Assembly (NCBI GenBank): GCA_965225955.1
Contig: CBDDBX010000038.1
Coordinates: 1 to 64,000, forward strand
Direction of reading: 5' to 3'
From: CBDDBX01 sp965225955
GTDB taxonomy: Bacteria > Acidobacteriota > Aminicenantia > UBA2199
DNA length: 64,000 bases
The translations under genes and the position numbers were made by a program. Below the pieces are notes generated by a model. The model ran no database searches. It was not told the origin of the DNA and saw nothing but the letters and a program-made list of their open reading frames with translations. Shown here in pieces: positions 55,863 through 64,000 of the stretch. The stretch's first letter is position 1; each line of letters starts with the position of its first letter.

Positions 55863-56555
55863 TTACTGCTGAGCCTGGAAGTAAACCTCTTCGTAAGGCT
55901 GGACAACTACAAAACCATCACCTTCAAAATACATCTGAATTGATTCTCCACTTCCTCTTCCAAGGAATGTCTTAAAAGAGACATCAGTTCTCAGCTGAGG
56001 CTGTAAATTTTCAGACCAGGCAACTGTAGCATTAGGATCAGTGGTAACAGGGTGGCCTGAAGATACTTTGAGAGTCATTGGATCGTAATGAGTTGTTATT
56101 GCAATCATCCCTGTTCCTTCAAGTTTAATATTAAATAGACCACCAGCCATTACTGAGGTTAGTTTTTTCATGAGTTTTATATCCCATTTGATACCATCCT
56201 CAAAAGCAAGCAGATCATTACCATTTACATATATAGCTTCATTCTGAAGTTTAAGAATTGTTATCTTCTTTCCGGTATCAGCAAGATAGAGTTTACCGTT
56301 GCCTTCAGCTTTAGTCAGTTTTGTACCTTCACCAGTAAGAGATTTCTTCAGCATTTTACCTATTCCGTGTTCAAGAACACCTTCACGCTTAAACTTAATA
56401 TCTCCATTATAAGCAACCATGGAACCCATTTTAGTCCATACCATACCTGAAAGATTTATCTCCAGCATCCTCTCACTTTCAAGTTCGAAAAAACCCTGTC
56501 CATGTTCTTTTTCAGCGGTTTTAGTAACAAATTCATTCAACGAATATTTTGACAT
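55863..56555 (-). CDS. AIM24-family protein
   Basis: 230-aa beta-rich protein matching the AIM24/TRAP-like family: repeated GMVWTKMGSMVAYNG and SLTGEGTKLTKAEG motifs and GRGSGESIQMYFEGDGFVVVQPYE at the end. The family forms ring-like assemblies and is conserved but poorly understood; bacterial members are of unknown function. No signal peptide. Single-gene unit with its own terminator. Confidence 0.85.
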   Translation of the reverse strand: MSKYSLNEFVTKTAEKEHGQGFFELESERMLEINLSGMVWTKMGSMVAYNGDIKFKREGVLEHGIGKMLKKSLTGEGTKLTKAEGNGKLYLADTGKKITILKLQNEAIYVNGNDLLAFEDGIKWDIKLMKKLTSVMAGGLFNIKLEGTGMIAITTHYDPMTLKVSSGHPVTTDPNATVAWSENLQPQLRTDVSFKTFLGRGSGESIQMYFEGDGFVVVQPYEEVYFQAQQ

Positions 56556-56675
56556 AACTCCTCCCGAGTGTTTATTTGTAAACTATGATATCATAATTGA
56601 GTTCTTTTTGGTACAATCTTCTGTGTGACGAAATAAAAAAATCAGGGGATTAAATATTCCTTAATAAAAAAGTAA

Positions 56676-57074
56676 CTATCTATACTGTTCCTCAGAATTT
56701 AAAGTATCAGCATAATTCTGATCAGAGTGTAGGATGTGGTTTATCAACCATTTCATAAGATAACCAGAGATAATATCAAAATCTGTACTATTATCCTTTT
56801 TAAATTTTTTTACAGATTCAATAAAACGCCTGTGTTCAGCCTTGTGACTCTCCAGCTTCTCATAACCGGATTTTTTCATATACTCCTCTTCAAGCTGAAA
56901 GTGAACCTTTGAATATTTAATAAGTCTCTTAACTATCTTTCCAATATCTTCAGAAGATCGATTCTCTCTCATAGCAATCAGACACTCGTTAGTAAGCTCC
57001 AGCAGACCCTTATGCTGATCATCAAGCTTCTTAATGCCTATAGAGTAACTTGCTTCCCATTCTAATAATTTCAA
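56676..57074 (-). CDS. Bacteriohemerythrin
   Basis: All the iron ligands of the hemerythrin family are visible: His in DDQH, HFQLEEEY with His and Glu, His-x3-His in SHKAEH and the last His and Asp in NHILHSDQNY. 132 aa matches bacterial single-domain hemerythrins that bind O2 or NO. In an anaerobe it may scavenge or sense oxygen. Single-gene unit; downstream intergenic DNA is short. Confidence 0.92.
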   Translation of the reverse strand: MKLLEWEASYSIGIKKLDDQHKGLLELTNECLIAMRENRSSEDIGKIVKRLIKYSKVHFQLEEEYMKKSGYEKLESHKAEHRRFIESVKKFKKDNSTDFDIISGYLMKWLINHILHSDQNYADTLNSEEQYR

Positions 57075-57142
57075 AATTACCTCTCAGCTCTGTTAATAAA
57101 TAATTATATATCAGATATTACAAAATATGAATATTTTTACTG

Positions 57143-57300
57143 GGGACGGTACCTAAAAATATATAATTTTTTTTTCTCATCTCTTCAAAATAGGAGTTAA
57201 TTAATACGAATCAGATGTAATATTTTGAAAAATTGCTTCTTTTAAGTGCAATACTGAAAATCTGGCCTATAAAATTTTATATATTTTTAGGTACCGTCCC
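57143..57300. mobile_element. Short non-autonomous RAYT-family element (158 bp)
   Basis: Same ends as the RAYT copy: GGGACGGTACCTAAAAATAT at 57143-57162 and the inverted match ending GGTACCGTCCC at 57300. The interior is AT-rich with AAAATAGGAGTTAATTAATA, partly shared with the copy at 58261. It ends 40 bp before the MscS start. Confidence 0.8.
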
Positions 57301-57340
57301 TGAAGTAGATTTTTAAAAGTTCAGAGGTTAATATAAGAGA

Positions 57341-58258
57341 ATGTTTCTGAATGACCTGAGTTTGTATATTAAAGAGAGTTTTGGTATGCCTCTGGATGTG
57401 CAGGAGAAGATTCTGCAATCTTTTGTAATTATTCTTGTGCTGTGGCTTATACGTTTCATTATTCTTCACTTTGTAAGGAAAAGAACTGATGACGTGAAAG
57501 TTCACTATATGTGGCGTAAAACTACTTTCTACATTGTACTGCTTCTTGGAATTCCTGCTGTAGGAAGGATATGGACAATGGGGTTCAAGTCAATATCTAC
57601 TTATCTGGGACTTGTTTCTGCTGGTCTTGCTATTGCTCTTAAGGATCTTATTGCAAGTGTTGCAGGATGGGTATATATTATTGCCAAAAAGCCTATTGCT
57701 ATTGGGGATCGTATTGAGATAGGAGAGTTCAGAGGGGATGTTATAGATATAAGGCTTTTTAAATTTACTTTAATGGAAATTGGTAACTGGGTAGATGCGG
57801 ATCAGAGTACAGGAAGGGTTATACATTTACCGAATCAGGTTGTCCTCACTGAAAGCCTGGCTAACTATAGTAAAGGGTTTGAGTATATTTGGGATGAGTT
57901 ACCGGTACTGGTTACTTTCGAAAGCGACTGGGAGAGGGCTAAAGATATTCTAATGCATATTGTTGAGAAGTTTAGCGCTGTTCATGATGAATCTGCAAGA
58001 GAGAAAGTTACTAAAGCCTCAAGAAAGTTTATGATTCACTATACAAAGCTTACTCCTACAGTATATACCTCTGTTAAAGATTCAGGTGTAATGCTGACAC
58101 TGCGTTATCTCTGTGAACCCAGAAGAAGGAGAGGGCAGTCACAGATAATATGGGAAGAGATTCTCAGGAGATTTGCAGAAGAACCATCAATAGATTTTGC
58201 CTATCCAACTCAGAGATTCTACAACAACATCACCGAAGGCAAACCTGGAAAATCTTAA
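57341..58258 (+). CDS. MscS-family mechanosensitive channel
   Basis: An N-terminal hydrophobic segment is followed by three membrane helices (about residues 25-115), with the pore helix rich in small residues (AGLAIALKDLIASVAGW), then the MscS beta domain and cytoplasmic C-terminal domain (KPIAIGDRIEIGEFRGDVIDI, VIHLPNQVVLTES). 305 aa is typical of small MscS channels that release solutes under osmotic down-shock. The gene is bracketed by two short RAYT-family elements, 40 bp before and 2 bp after it. Its 5' half is G+T-rich and its last 100 bases are A+C-rich. Confidence 0.9.
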   Translation: MFLNDLSLYIKESFGMPLDVQEKILQSFVIILVLWLIRFIILHFVRKRTDDVKVHYMWRKTTFYIVLLLGIPAVGRIWTMGFKSISTYLGLVSAGLAIALKDLIASVAGWVYIIAKKPIAIGDRIEIGEFRGDVIDIRLFKFTLMEIGNWVDADQSTGRVIHLPNQVVLTESLANYSKGFEYIWDELPVLVTFESDWERAKDILMHIVEKFSAVHDESAREKVTKASRKFMIHYTKLTPTVYTSVKDSGVMLTLRYLCEPRRRRGQSQIIWEEILRRFAEEPSIDFAYPTQRFYNNITEGKPGKS

Positions 58259-58260
58259 GA

Positions 58261-58416
58261 GGGACGGTACCTAAAAATATATAGTTTTTTTTATCATATT
58301 TTTAAAATAATGGAAATTAATACCGTCAGGTTATGATATTCAAAGAAACAATGACTTCTGGATAGAATATATAAAAATCACCATGTAAAATTTTATATAT
58401 TTTTAGGTACCGTCCC
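58261..58416. mobile_element. Short non-autonomous RAYT-family element (156 bp)
   Basis: GGGACGGTACCTAAAAATAT at the left and GGTACCGTCCC at the right (58406-58416) match the other three copies. It fills almost the whole gap between the convergent mscS and permease genes, starting 2 bp after one stop codon and ending 6 bp before the other. Its hairpin could act as a terminator for both. Confidence 0.8.
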
Positions 58417-58422
58417 TCTCTT

Positions 58423-61400
58423 TTATTCGTTGCGGAGGGAGTTGGTTATGTCGGGGGTGCAGTTTTTTGTTACTGCTCTGTTTATCCAGTAGTATCCGTT
58501 GAGTGTTATGAGAGCAATGGTGGTTATGAGGAAGATCCAGGGTATCTCTTTTCCTGAATTGAGAAGGGAGGGGAGTATTGCTATGAGGGCTGTGATTGTG
58601 CCTGCTGTTATTCCGGATATGAATGGGGTGAGGTTCTCTTTTATGAGCAGTTTTTTTATTGTTTCTATGCTGAATCCTGTTGCCATGAGGAGGGCAAGTT
58701 CGCTTTTTCTTTCATGGATGTTTCTGGTTAATACTGTGCCAATGCCTATTGTTCCGATTATGAGTCCTAAACCTCCAAGGGCCAGAAAGATTGAGAGGTA
58801 GGTGTTCTCAATTGTGTTGAATTCAGCTAATCTCTTTGTGGTTTCTGTTAATTCACTTCCATAATCTTCAAGGTTTGATGCTAATTTTGCTTTTACGGTT
58901 TCCATTTTATCTGCAGGAAGATCGACCAGGAATAGTTCTGTTCCACTGTTTGAGGGGAAGTTTGCTACAAAGTTCTCTTCTGAGATAATGATGTTACCTT
59001 GGAAGATTGAGTTTTTAAGTCCTGCTATGAGTTTTAGTTTTATGCTTTCACCTTTTTCGTTGGTGTACTCTACTGTATCCCCGGGCTTTTTACCCAGTCC
59101 CCAGATTATAACAGTCATATCTGCTATTGCAGGAATTGATCCGTCTCTGCATCTCCCGTAAAGTGCTCTCCAGTTTCTGTTTATTTCTGGTATAGATTCA
59201 TCAAAGCCGGCAAATGAGAAGGCTTCTCTTTTAAACAGCTCTTCCGGATTGGTGGCAATTATTGTTGGTCTGCTTATTCTGTTAAGGTTAAGACAGCTTG
59301 CATCGTCTCCTTTATGGGTTCTGAACTGAAGGAAAGATGTCTTGTTTTTTTTCAGGTTTATTCCGTGAATTGAACTTTCATTGAGGTTGTATTTTATGGG
59401 AACCGAGAGTTCACCAATCATACTAAAACCTCCTGTACCGGAACTTCTCAGGTTGTCCATACTTGTGGTATGTCTGTTTGCTCCGACTGATACGATTGTA
59501 AAAACACCTGCTGCTATGAGTGCGGTTGCAGTAACGCTTCTGCCTGAACCTGCAGCAATATTTCTCCAGCTTACTCTTTTAATAGATGGATAACTGCTTT
59601 TTGATGCTGCTACTTTCTGAAGAACTCCCCGATAGACTGCAATAACTGCACCCAGAAGCAGAAAACCAATTCCCTGGAAAATAGCAGACACATCTTTACC
59701 AAGCTGAGGTTTGAATGTTAAAGCCAGATAGAGTGCTCCACTGCTTAGGATTCCGGCTATAATAAAATTAAGGCTGATTCTTCCTTTTAATACAATAGAT
59801 TTACCTGCCATTGCAGAAATAGATTGATGGCTATGCTTTTTAACAGTAAACCATATAGCCAGCAGAGCAGTTATGAAACTTACTCCAAAACCTATAATCA
59901 GAGATTCTACTCTAATATGCATATGGAGATTTGCTGTTCCCGTTGCACCACGCCATATGGTCCCAAGGAACCAGAGAACAAGTTTATTGTAAAAAATACC
60001 CGCTACTACTCCCGGTAGTGCTCCAATGAATGCAATTAATGCTGTTTCTGTAAAAAGCACTCTTCTGATATCTGAAGGAGTGAAACCAAGTGCGAGAAGT
60101 ACTCCGTGTTCTGAACGTCTCTGTTCTGCAGAAAGAGAAGCAAGGAGAGCTGTAAGAATGAGAGCAGCTGCAATTATGAAAAAGCTAAGACCCAGAAATA
60201 GTTCTCCAAAATCCACAGCTTCAGAGCCAGCAGCATGGCCTTCCTCTTTGAGAGGAACAAGTGTAAAGCCAAGTTTCAGAGGATCAATAACTGATCTTAT
60301 ATCTTTTATAAGTGTCTCTTTATCTGTTTTTGCAGGAAATCTCAGCATTGTAACTCTGCCGAAGCGATTTGCCCATGCTGTTGTAGCTGTATCAAAATTG
60401 ATGAATCCTTTGGGAGTGCCTTTGTACTTTTCCCAGTACTTCTCATCTTTCTGTCTGATCATTGCAAGGTCTATAGGAATTCCGGGATCCCAGTCACGAC
60501 AGCTCTCTTCGTCCACTATTCCCGGGAGAATCGGCATGAGAGTACCATCTGCAGCATAGCCACTGATATCTGTTATGGACCTTACGGTAAAAGAGAGGTC
60601 CTTTGTTTCCAGAGTGTCTCCTTTATCAGGTACAAAATATTTAAGTTTTACTTTGTCACCAGTTTTAACTCCAAGATCTTCAGCTACCCATCTGTTCAGA
60701 ACCACTTCATCCTTTTTCAGCTCTTTAAGCGCCTCTGGTGGTGTTCTGAAAGCTGTTATGAAAGAGTATGGAGTGACTTTATCTCCATATTCAACTGAGT
60801 TCACAAAATAGGTGAGTACTTCCACGGGGTTCAGATGTTTGAGATTTTTTTCTATATATGAATCGATAAATATTCTTTCTGAAACTATATCTATAGAGTT
60901 ATTGTTCTTCTTTAATTCAAGTGATATGTCTGCAGGTGTATAGATGTTCTTAAGGATTCCCGCAAGAACTTTAATTCCCGGTACCTTTTTGCTGTTTCCG
61001 GCAAAGAGTACTACATTGGCTCTGTTCTTCAGATCCAGTTTTTTGTTAAGCTCACTTATAGGAATAAATACAGAATATGGGGGAACCTGATTATTTCTGA
61101 TGCTGAAATTACCAAAATCATCCTCACTGAGAACCTTTTTAACAGTAGCTCTGAAAGAGACATTATCTGACTCTTTGGGAGTAAGTGTCATGTCTCCGGG
61201 AATCGCATTGGGTTTTCTGATCTTAACAAGAAGTTCGTCTCCTGCATTGAGTCCGGTTTTTTCAGCTAATCTCTGATTTATGAACACCTCATCTTCTTTT
61301 AATTCAGGAATAGAGGATTTAGCATTCCCGGCTTTCCAGAACCCGTGACCGTAGCCATTAATTGCTGTTTTGTTAACTCTGAAGCTGTTCTTTTCAGCAA

Positions 61401-61683
61401 CCACAATACCTCTTGTCATTAAGAGGGATACACTCTCTATACCACTGGATTTCTGAAACTCTTCTGCCAGTTGGGCGGTAAACATGCGTTCTCCGCCAAG
61501 AAGAGCAGATTCCACTGACCCACTTCTCATTTCTGCCATTCTTACAAGGCTGTATCTTACTGAGTCACCTATAATAAGTGCTCCTGTTAAAACAGCACTA
61601 CTTACCAGAACTCCAAGTACTACAGAGAGATTGGTTTTTTTATAGAATCGCAGACTTTGAAAGATCAATCTGAATCTGTTCAT
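58423..61683 (-). CDS. Large FtsX-domain ABC permease (two FtsX units)
   Basis: An N-terminal helix (about 20-42), a long extracytoplasmic domain, three helices around residues 500-620 with the FtsX core (LTALLASLSAEQRRSEHGVLLALGF), two more helices near 640-700, a second extracytoplasmic domain and a second FtsX unit at the C-terminus (GLGLIIGTIGIGTVLTRNIHERKSELALLMATGF). 1086 aa is large; such duplicated permeases usually act as a single subunit with one LolD-like ATPase. It overlaps that ATPase gene by 4 bp. Role: export or lipoprotein handling at the envelope. The gene end nearest 58416 uses many A/C-ending codons. Confidence 0.85.
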   Translation of the reverse strand: MNRFRLIFQSLRFYKKTNLSVVLGVLVSSAVLTGALIIGDSVRYSLVRMAEMRSGSVESALLGGERMFTAQLAEEFQKSSGIESVSLLMTRGIVVAEKNSFRVNKTAINGYGHGFWKAGNAKSSIPELKEDEVFINQRLAEKTGLNAGDELLVKIRKPNAIPGDMTLTPKESDNVSFRATVKKVLSEDDFGNFSIRNNQVPPYSVFIPISELNKKLDLKNRANVVLFAGNSKKVPGIKVLAGILKNIYTPADISLELKKNNNSIDIVSERIFIDSYIEKNLKHLNPVEVLTYFVNSVEYGDKVTPYSFITAFRTPPEALKELKKDEVVLNRWVAEDLGVKTGDKVKLKYFVPDKGDTLETKDLSFTVRSITDISGYAADGTLMPILPGIVDEESCRDWDPGIPIDLAMIRQKDEKYWEKYKGTPKGFINFDTATTAWANRFGRVTMLRFPAKTDKETLIKDIRSVIDPLKLGFTLVPLKEEGHAAGSEAVDFGELFLGLSFFIIAAALILTALLASLSAEQRRSEHGVLLALGFTPSDIRRVLFTETALIAFIGALPGVVAGIFYNKLVLWFLGTIWRGATGTANLHMHIRVESLIIGFGVSFITALLAIWFTVKKHSHQSISAMAGKSIVLKGRISLNFIIAGILSSGALYLALTFKPQLGKDVSAIFQGIGFLLLGAVIAVYRGVLQKVAASKSSYPSIKRVSWRNIAAGSGRSVTATALIAAGVFTIVSVGANRHTTSMDNLRSSGTGGFSMIGELSVPIKYNLNESSIHGINLKKNKTSFLQFRTHKGDDASCLNLNRISRPTIIATNPEELFKREAFSFAGFDESIPEINRNWRALYGRCRDGSIPAIADMTVIIWGLGKKPGDTVEYTNEKGESIKLKLIAGLKNSIFQGNIIISEENFVANFPSNSGTELFLVDLPADKMETVKAKLASNLEDYGSELTETTKRLAEFNTIENTYLSIFLALGGLGLIIGTIGIGTVLTRNIHERKSELALLMATGFSIETIKKLLIKENLTPFISGITAGTITALIAILPSLLNSGKEIPWIFLITTIALITLNGYYWINRAVTKNCTPDITNSLRNE

Positions 61684-62363
61684 ACTGATGCAACGCCTCC
61701 GTTTCTTATTTCAAGTCTCCTGTCCATAAGTCCTGCAATTTCGGATGAGTGGGTAACTACAATCATTGTTAAATCCTCTTCTCTGTTGAGGTCAAGAAGA
61801 AGTTCCATCAGTTTTGCACTTGTTTCTGTATCAAGAGAACCTGTGGGTTCATCTGCAAGAATCAGTGAAGGGGAGTTAATAAGAGCTCTTACAAAGGCCA
61901 CTCTCTGACTCTCTCCACCGGAGAGCTGGCCGGGGCGACTCTCTTTTTTATCTGCAAGTCCTACCCTGTGGAGGAGTCGCTCTGCTCTTTCAGTTATTTC
62001 TTGAATATCTGGATTCTTTTTTGAGGGAACTGTCGGAAGGAGGATATTTTCTATTACAGTACACTGGGGCAGAAGGTGGTGCATCTGAAAAATGAATCCT
62101 GTTTCCCGGTTTCTTATTTTTGCCAGTTCAGTTACTGAAAGATCAGAAGTGCTTCTGCCTTTAAGGATAATATCACCACTATCTGGCTTATCAAGTGAAC
62201 CGATAAGGTTTAAAAGAGTACTTTTACCTGAACCAGATGGGCCTGTTACAGCTACAGTTTCGCCTTTTTCAACCTTGAAAGAGACTCCTTTAAGAACATT
62301 CTGGAAATTTTCACTTCCGGGAATCTGGTAGCTCTTTTTTACATCTCTTAATTCAAGTATCAT
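61680..62363 (-). CDS. LolD/MacB-like ABC ATPase
   Basis: Walker A GPSGSGKST (about residues 40-48), signature LSGGESQRVAF, Walker B LILADEPTGSLD and the H-loop VVTHSSEIA are intact. 227 aa is the LolD/MacB size. It is coupled to the FtsX permease gene by a 4-bp overlap. Confidence 0.93.
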   Translation of the reverse strand: MILELRDVKKSYQIPGSENFQNVLKGVSFKVEKGETVAVTGPSGSGKSTLLNLIGSLDKPDSGDIILKGRSTSDLSVTELAKIRNRETGFIFQMHHLLPQCTVIENILLPTVPSKKNPDIQEITERAERLLHRVGLADKKESRPGQLSGGESQRVAFVRALINSPSLILADEPTGSLDTETSAKLMELLLDLNREEDLTMIVVTHSSEIAGLMDRRLEIRNGGVASV

Positions 62364-62435
62364 TCTATCCTCCGGTTACTACTCTATTAAAATTCTGTAT
62401 AGGAAATTCTTTTTTTCAAATTTTCTGTTCTACTG

Positions 62436-63590
62436 CTATTTAATCTCTTTTTCACCAAAACAGTAGAGATATCCATCTTCAGCTCCGACAATAATTCTTC
62501 CATTAGTTACAGCAGGGGAGCCGGTTACGGGACTGCCTATCTCATAAGACCATATTTTTTTGCCTGTTTCAATATCCAGTACATATATTCTTCCATCTGA
62601 AGACGCTGTAACTACGCGGGTTTCAGATACAACAGCAGAACTGTCAACATCATCAAGAGCTTTGAATTTCCAGATAAGTTTGCCACTGAGTTTGTTGAAG
62701 CAGTAGAGAACCCGGTTTCTGGCTCCTGCAATTACATATTCTGATGAAATTGCAGGGGAAGAGAAGAATGCATCTCCCTCTTCACGATCTTCATAACTCC
62801 ATTTAATAGTATTGGTTTTTATATCTATACAGAGGAATTGTCCATCGTAATTTCCAAGATATACATAATCACCGGATACTGCAGGAGAACCTGCTGCATA
62901 GGAGTAAACATCAATGCTACTCACTTTTTTGCCGTTTTCTGCTTCTACTCTGTGAAGCAGTGCATCACAACCTCCAAAGAGAACACTGTTCTGATATAAT
63001 GCACCTGTGCCGTTTATATAGTTTTTAGTATCATAGTTCCACAGCTTTTTTCCGGTTTCAAAATCGATACCGTGCATTTTACTATCATAACAGCCCTGAA
63101 GGATAATCACTTTACCGTTTTCATACCTGTAGAAGTTGGCTGATCCTGCAACTTTTCTTTCAAGATCCGTCTGCCATACCTTCTTACCGTCAGAACTATT
63201 AAGAGAGAGAATAGTTCCGTCCTGATTACCTGCAATAATACGATTGCCTATAAGAAGGGGAGCTGCTTCAAAACCGTTTTCAGTTTTTACTGCCCACTTC
63301 TGCTTACCACTTACCAGATCAACAGCATATAGTGAGGTGTCCATTGATCCTACAAAAACCATCTTACCATCTGTAACAGGAGAGGACTTAATCTCATCTT
63401 TGGTTTTAAATCTCCAGAGACGGGTGTAGTTATCTGCAATTTTTACTTTAGCAGCCCCTGTAAGTCCTGAATCTCCACGGAATATTTCCCATTTTTTAAA
63501 ACTTGTCTGCTTGTTATTCTCTTTAGTCTCTTTATTTCCACAGGAGATAAAGAGAAGTGATGCAATTATCAGAAAAACCAGTCTGTTCAT
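62436..63590 (-). CDS. PQQ-like beta-propeller lipoprotein
   Basis: Signal peptide with lipobox FISC (Cys17), then repeated PQQ-like blades with W-x-F/Y-x-T/G motifs such as GKKIWSYEIGSPV and GKLIWKFKALDD. The propeller is of the BamB-like or PQQ-binding-like kind without catalytic residues that I can place. Its ATG overlaps the stop codon of the ferredoxin-like gene (4 bp), and it is 72 bp upstream of the ABC genes, so the group is probably one operon of envelope and redox genes. Confidence 0.85.
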   Translation of the reverse strand: MNRLVFLIIASLLFISCGNKETKENNKQTSFKKWEIFRGDSGLTGAAKVKIADNYTRLWRFKTKDEIKSSPVTDGKMVFVGSMDTSLYAVDLVSGKQKWAVKTENGFEAAPLLIGNRIIAGNQDGTILSLNSSDGKKVWQTDLERKVAGSANFYRYENGKVIILQGCYDSKMHGIDFETGKKLWNYDTKNYINGTGALYQNSVLFGGCDALLHRVEAENGKKVSSIDVYSYAAGSPAVSGDYVYLGNYDGQFLCIDIKTNTIKWSYEDREEGDAFFSSPAISSEYVIAGARNRVLYCFNKLSGKLIWKFKALDDVDSSAVVSETRVVTASSDGRIYVLDIETGKKIWSYEIGSPVTGSPAVTNGRIIVGAEDGYLYCFGEKEIK

Positions 63591-64000
63591 TTTCTGACTC
63601 CTTCTGTTCTGAATGAAAAAGCACCGGTAGGGCAGTTTTTAACAACCTCTTCCAGAGATTCAGTAATAGCATTATTGAGGCTGTAATTGAGTGCAGGAGA
63701 TATTATAGTGTCGTACCCTCTTCCTTTGAAAGCTACTCCTCCTGACTCATTCTCTGCTCCGGTTATTCTTACACATATTCCACATCTGATACACTTCCCG
63801 GGTTCATAGACTATTTCGGGGTGATCTGTATTTCTTACTATACTATGTCTTTCAACTGCTCTGTATTTGATAGATTTTATTCCATACTCTGTTGCATATG
63901 ATCTGAGACTACAGGACTCCTGTCTGAGACATTCACAATGCATGCACCTGCTACTCTTTTCAATAATGTCTGTCTCTTCAGCGGTCTCTCTCAGAGCCTC
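63587..64000 (-). CDS. C-terminal part of a ferredoxin-domain protein (cut by the window edge)
   Basis: The reading frame is open to the right edge, so the gene continues beyond the window; the ATG at 63943 is not the start. Visible motifs are RCMHCECLRQESCSLR, a Cys cluster of the NuoG/HydA-like iron-sulfur type, then PGKCIRCGICVRI and VKNCPTGAF, a [4Fe-4S] ferredoxin pattern with the final Cys set off. It resembles the iron-sulfur end of hydrogenase or NuoG-like proteins. Overlap with the next gene by 4 bp indicates a shared operon. Confidence 0.75.
   Translation of the reverse strand, partial: EALRETAEETDIIEKSSRCMHCECLRQESCSLRSYATEYGIKSIKYRAVERHSIVRNTDHPEIVYEPGKCIRCGICVRITGAENESGGVAFKGRGYDTIISPALNYSLNNAITESLEEVVKNCPTGAFSFRTEGVRK

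Noticed and set aside
60026..60559. 177-aa open frame on the + strand across the FtsX permease gene
   Set aside because: Arg/Ser-rich translation without motif, and no ribosome site; the minus-strand permease has FtsX motifs here.
1..64000. tRNA or rRNA genes
   Set aside because: No cloverleaf-like or rRNA-like sequence was recognised on reading; this is a negative by eye, not a search.

Overview
The window is AT-rich bacterial DNA (roughly 38-40% GC by eye) with tightly packed genes on both strands. Several predicted lipoproteins and many signal-peptide proteins, an FtsX/LolD-type exporter and a NAD-linked formate dehydrogenase point to a Gram-negative, probably anaerobic or fermentative bacterium that lives on peptides. 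The exported peptidase set (tricorn-like, M14, S9, C69, M19, M9 collagenase) resembles that of Acidobacteriota, Aminicenantes or Bacteroidota relatives. The phylum cannot be fixed from this sequence, and no rRNA, tRNA or CRISPR array was recognised.

Layout. 0-12 kb: exported adenosine-deaminase-like lipoprotein, M14 carboxypeptidase, soluble PAS hybrid kinase, a frameshifted zinc-ribbon mini-gene, a frameshifted MocR regulator divergent from a PLP decarboxylase, and an S9 peptidase. 11.8-16 kb: a REP-associated tyrosine transposase (RAYT) element, a MarR regulator with two identical 17-bp operators, an M19-like dipeptidase and an amidohydrolase, then a short element with the same ends as the RAYT. 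16-23 kb: alcohol dehydrogenase, an M35-like metallopeptidase, a formate dehydrogenase operon (NuoE-like, NuoF-like, catalytic subunit), an HxlR remnant and a PAS protein. 23-33.5 kb: a YwqK/MORN-repeat lipoprotein coupled to AddA-AddB helicase-nucleases, then a tricorn-like protease. 33.5-40 kb: a NatAB-like ABC exporter with two permeases, and an operon of cysteine desulfurase, unknown protein and aquaporin. 40-46 kb: PQQ-like propeller, DUF1579-like protein, C69 dipeptidase, a 67-bp intergenic direct repeat and a class 3 lipase. 46-54 kb: GNAT acetyltransferase, Ser/Thr kinase, M9 collagenase, TetR regulator and YqhD. 54-64 kb: a frameshifted six-bladed propeller gene, Fur, AIM24, hemerythrin, an MscS channel bracketed by two short RAYT-type elements, a large ABC exporter, a PQQ-like lipoprotein and a ferredoxin-like gene cut by the window edge.

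Most notable is the RAYT family. One transposase-encoding copy and three non-autonomous copies of 156-171 bp share near-identical inverted ends while their interiors have diverged. Around the short copies the host DNA shows a strand asymmetry that points outward: G+T-rich on the + strand to the right, A+C-rich to the left, independent of gene orientation. I know of no description of such skew around RAYT elements. It is hand-counted here and needs a genome-wide test.

Three genes carry probable single-base indels (MocR, the zinc ribbon and the six-bladed propeller gene), two of them in A-runs. These could be assembly errors, decay or slippage sites.
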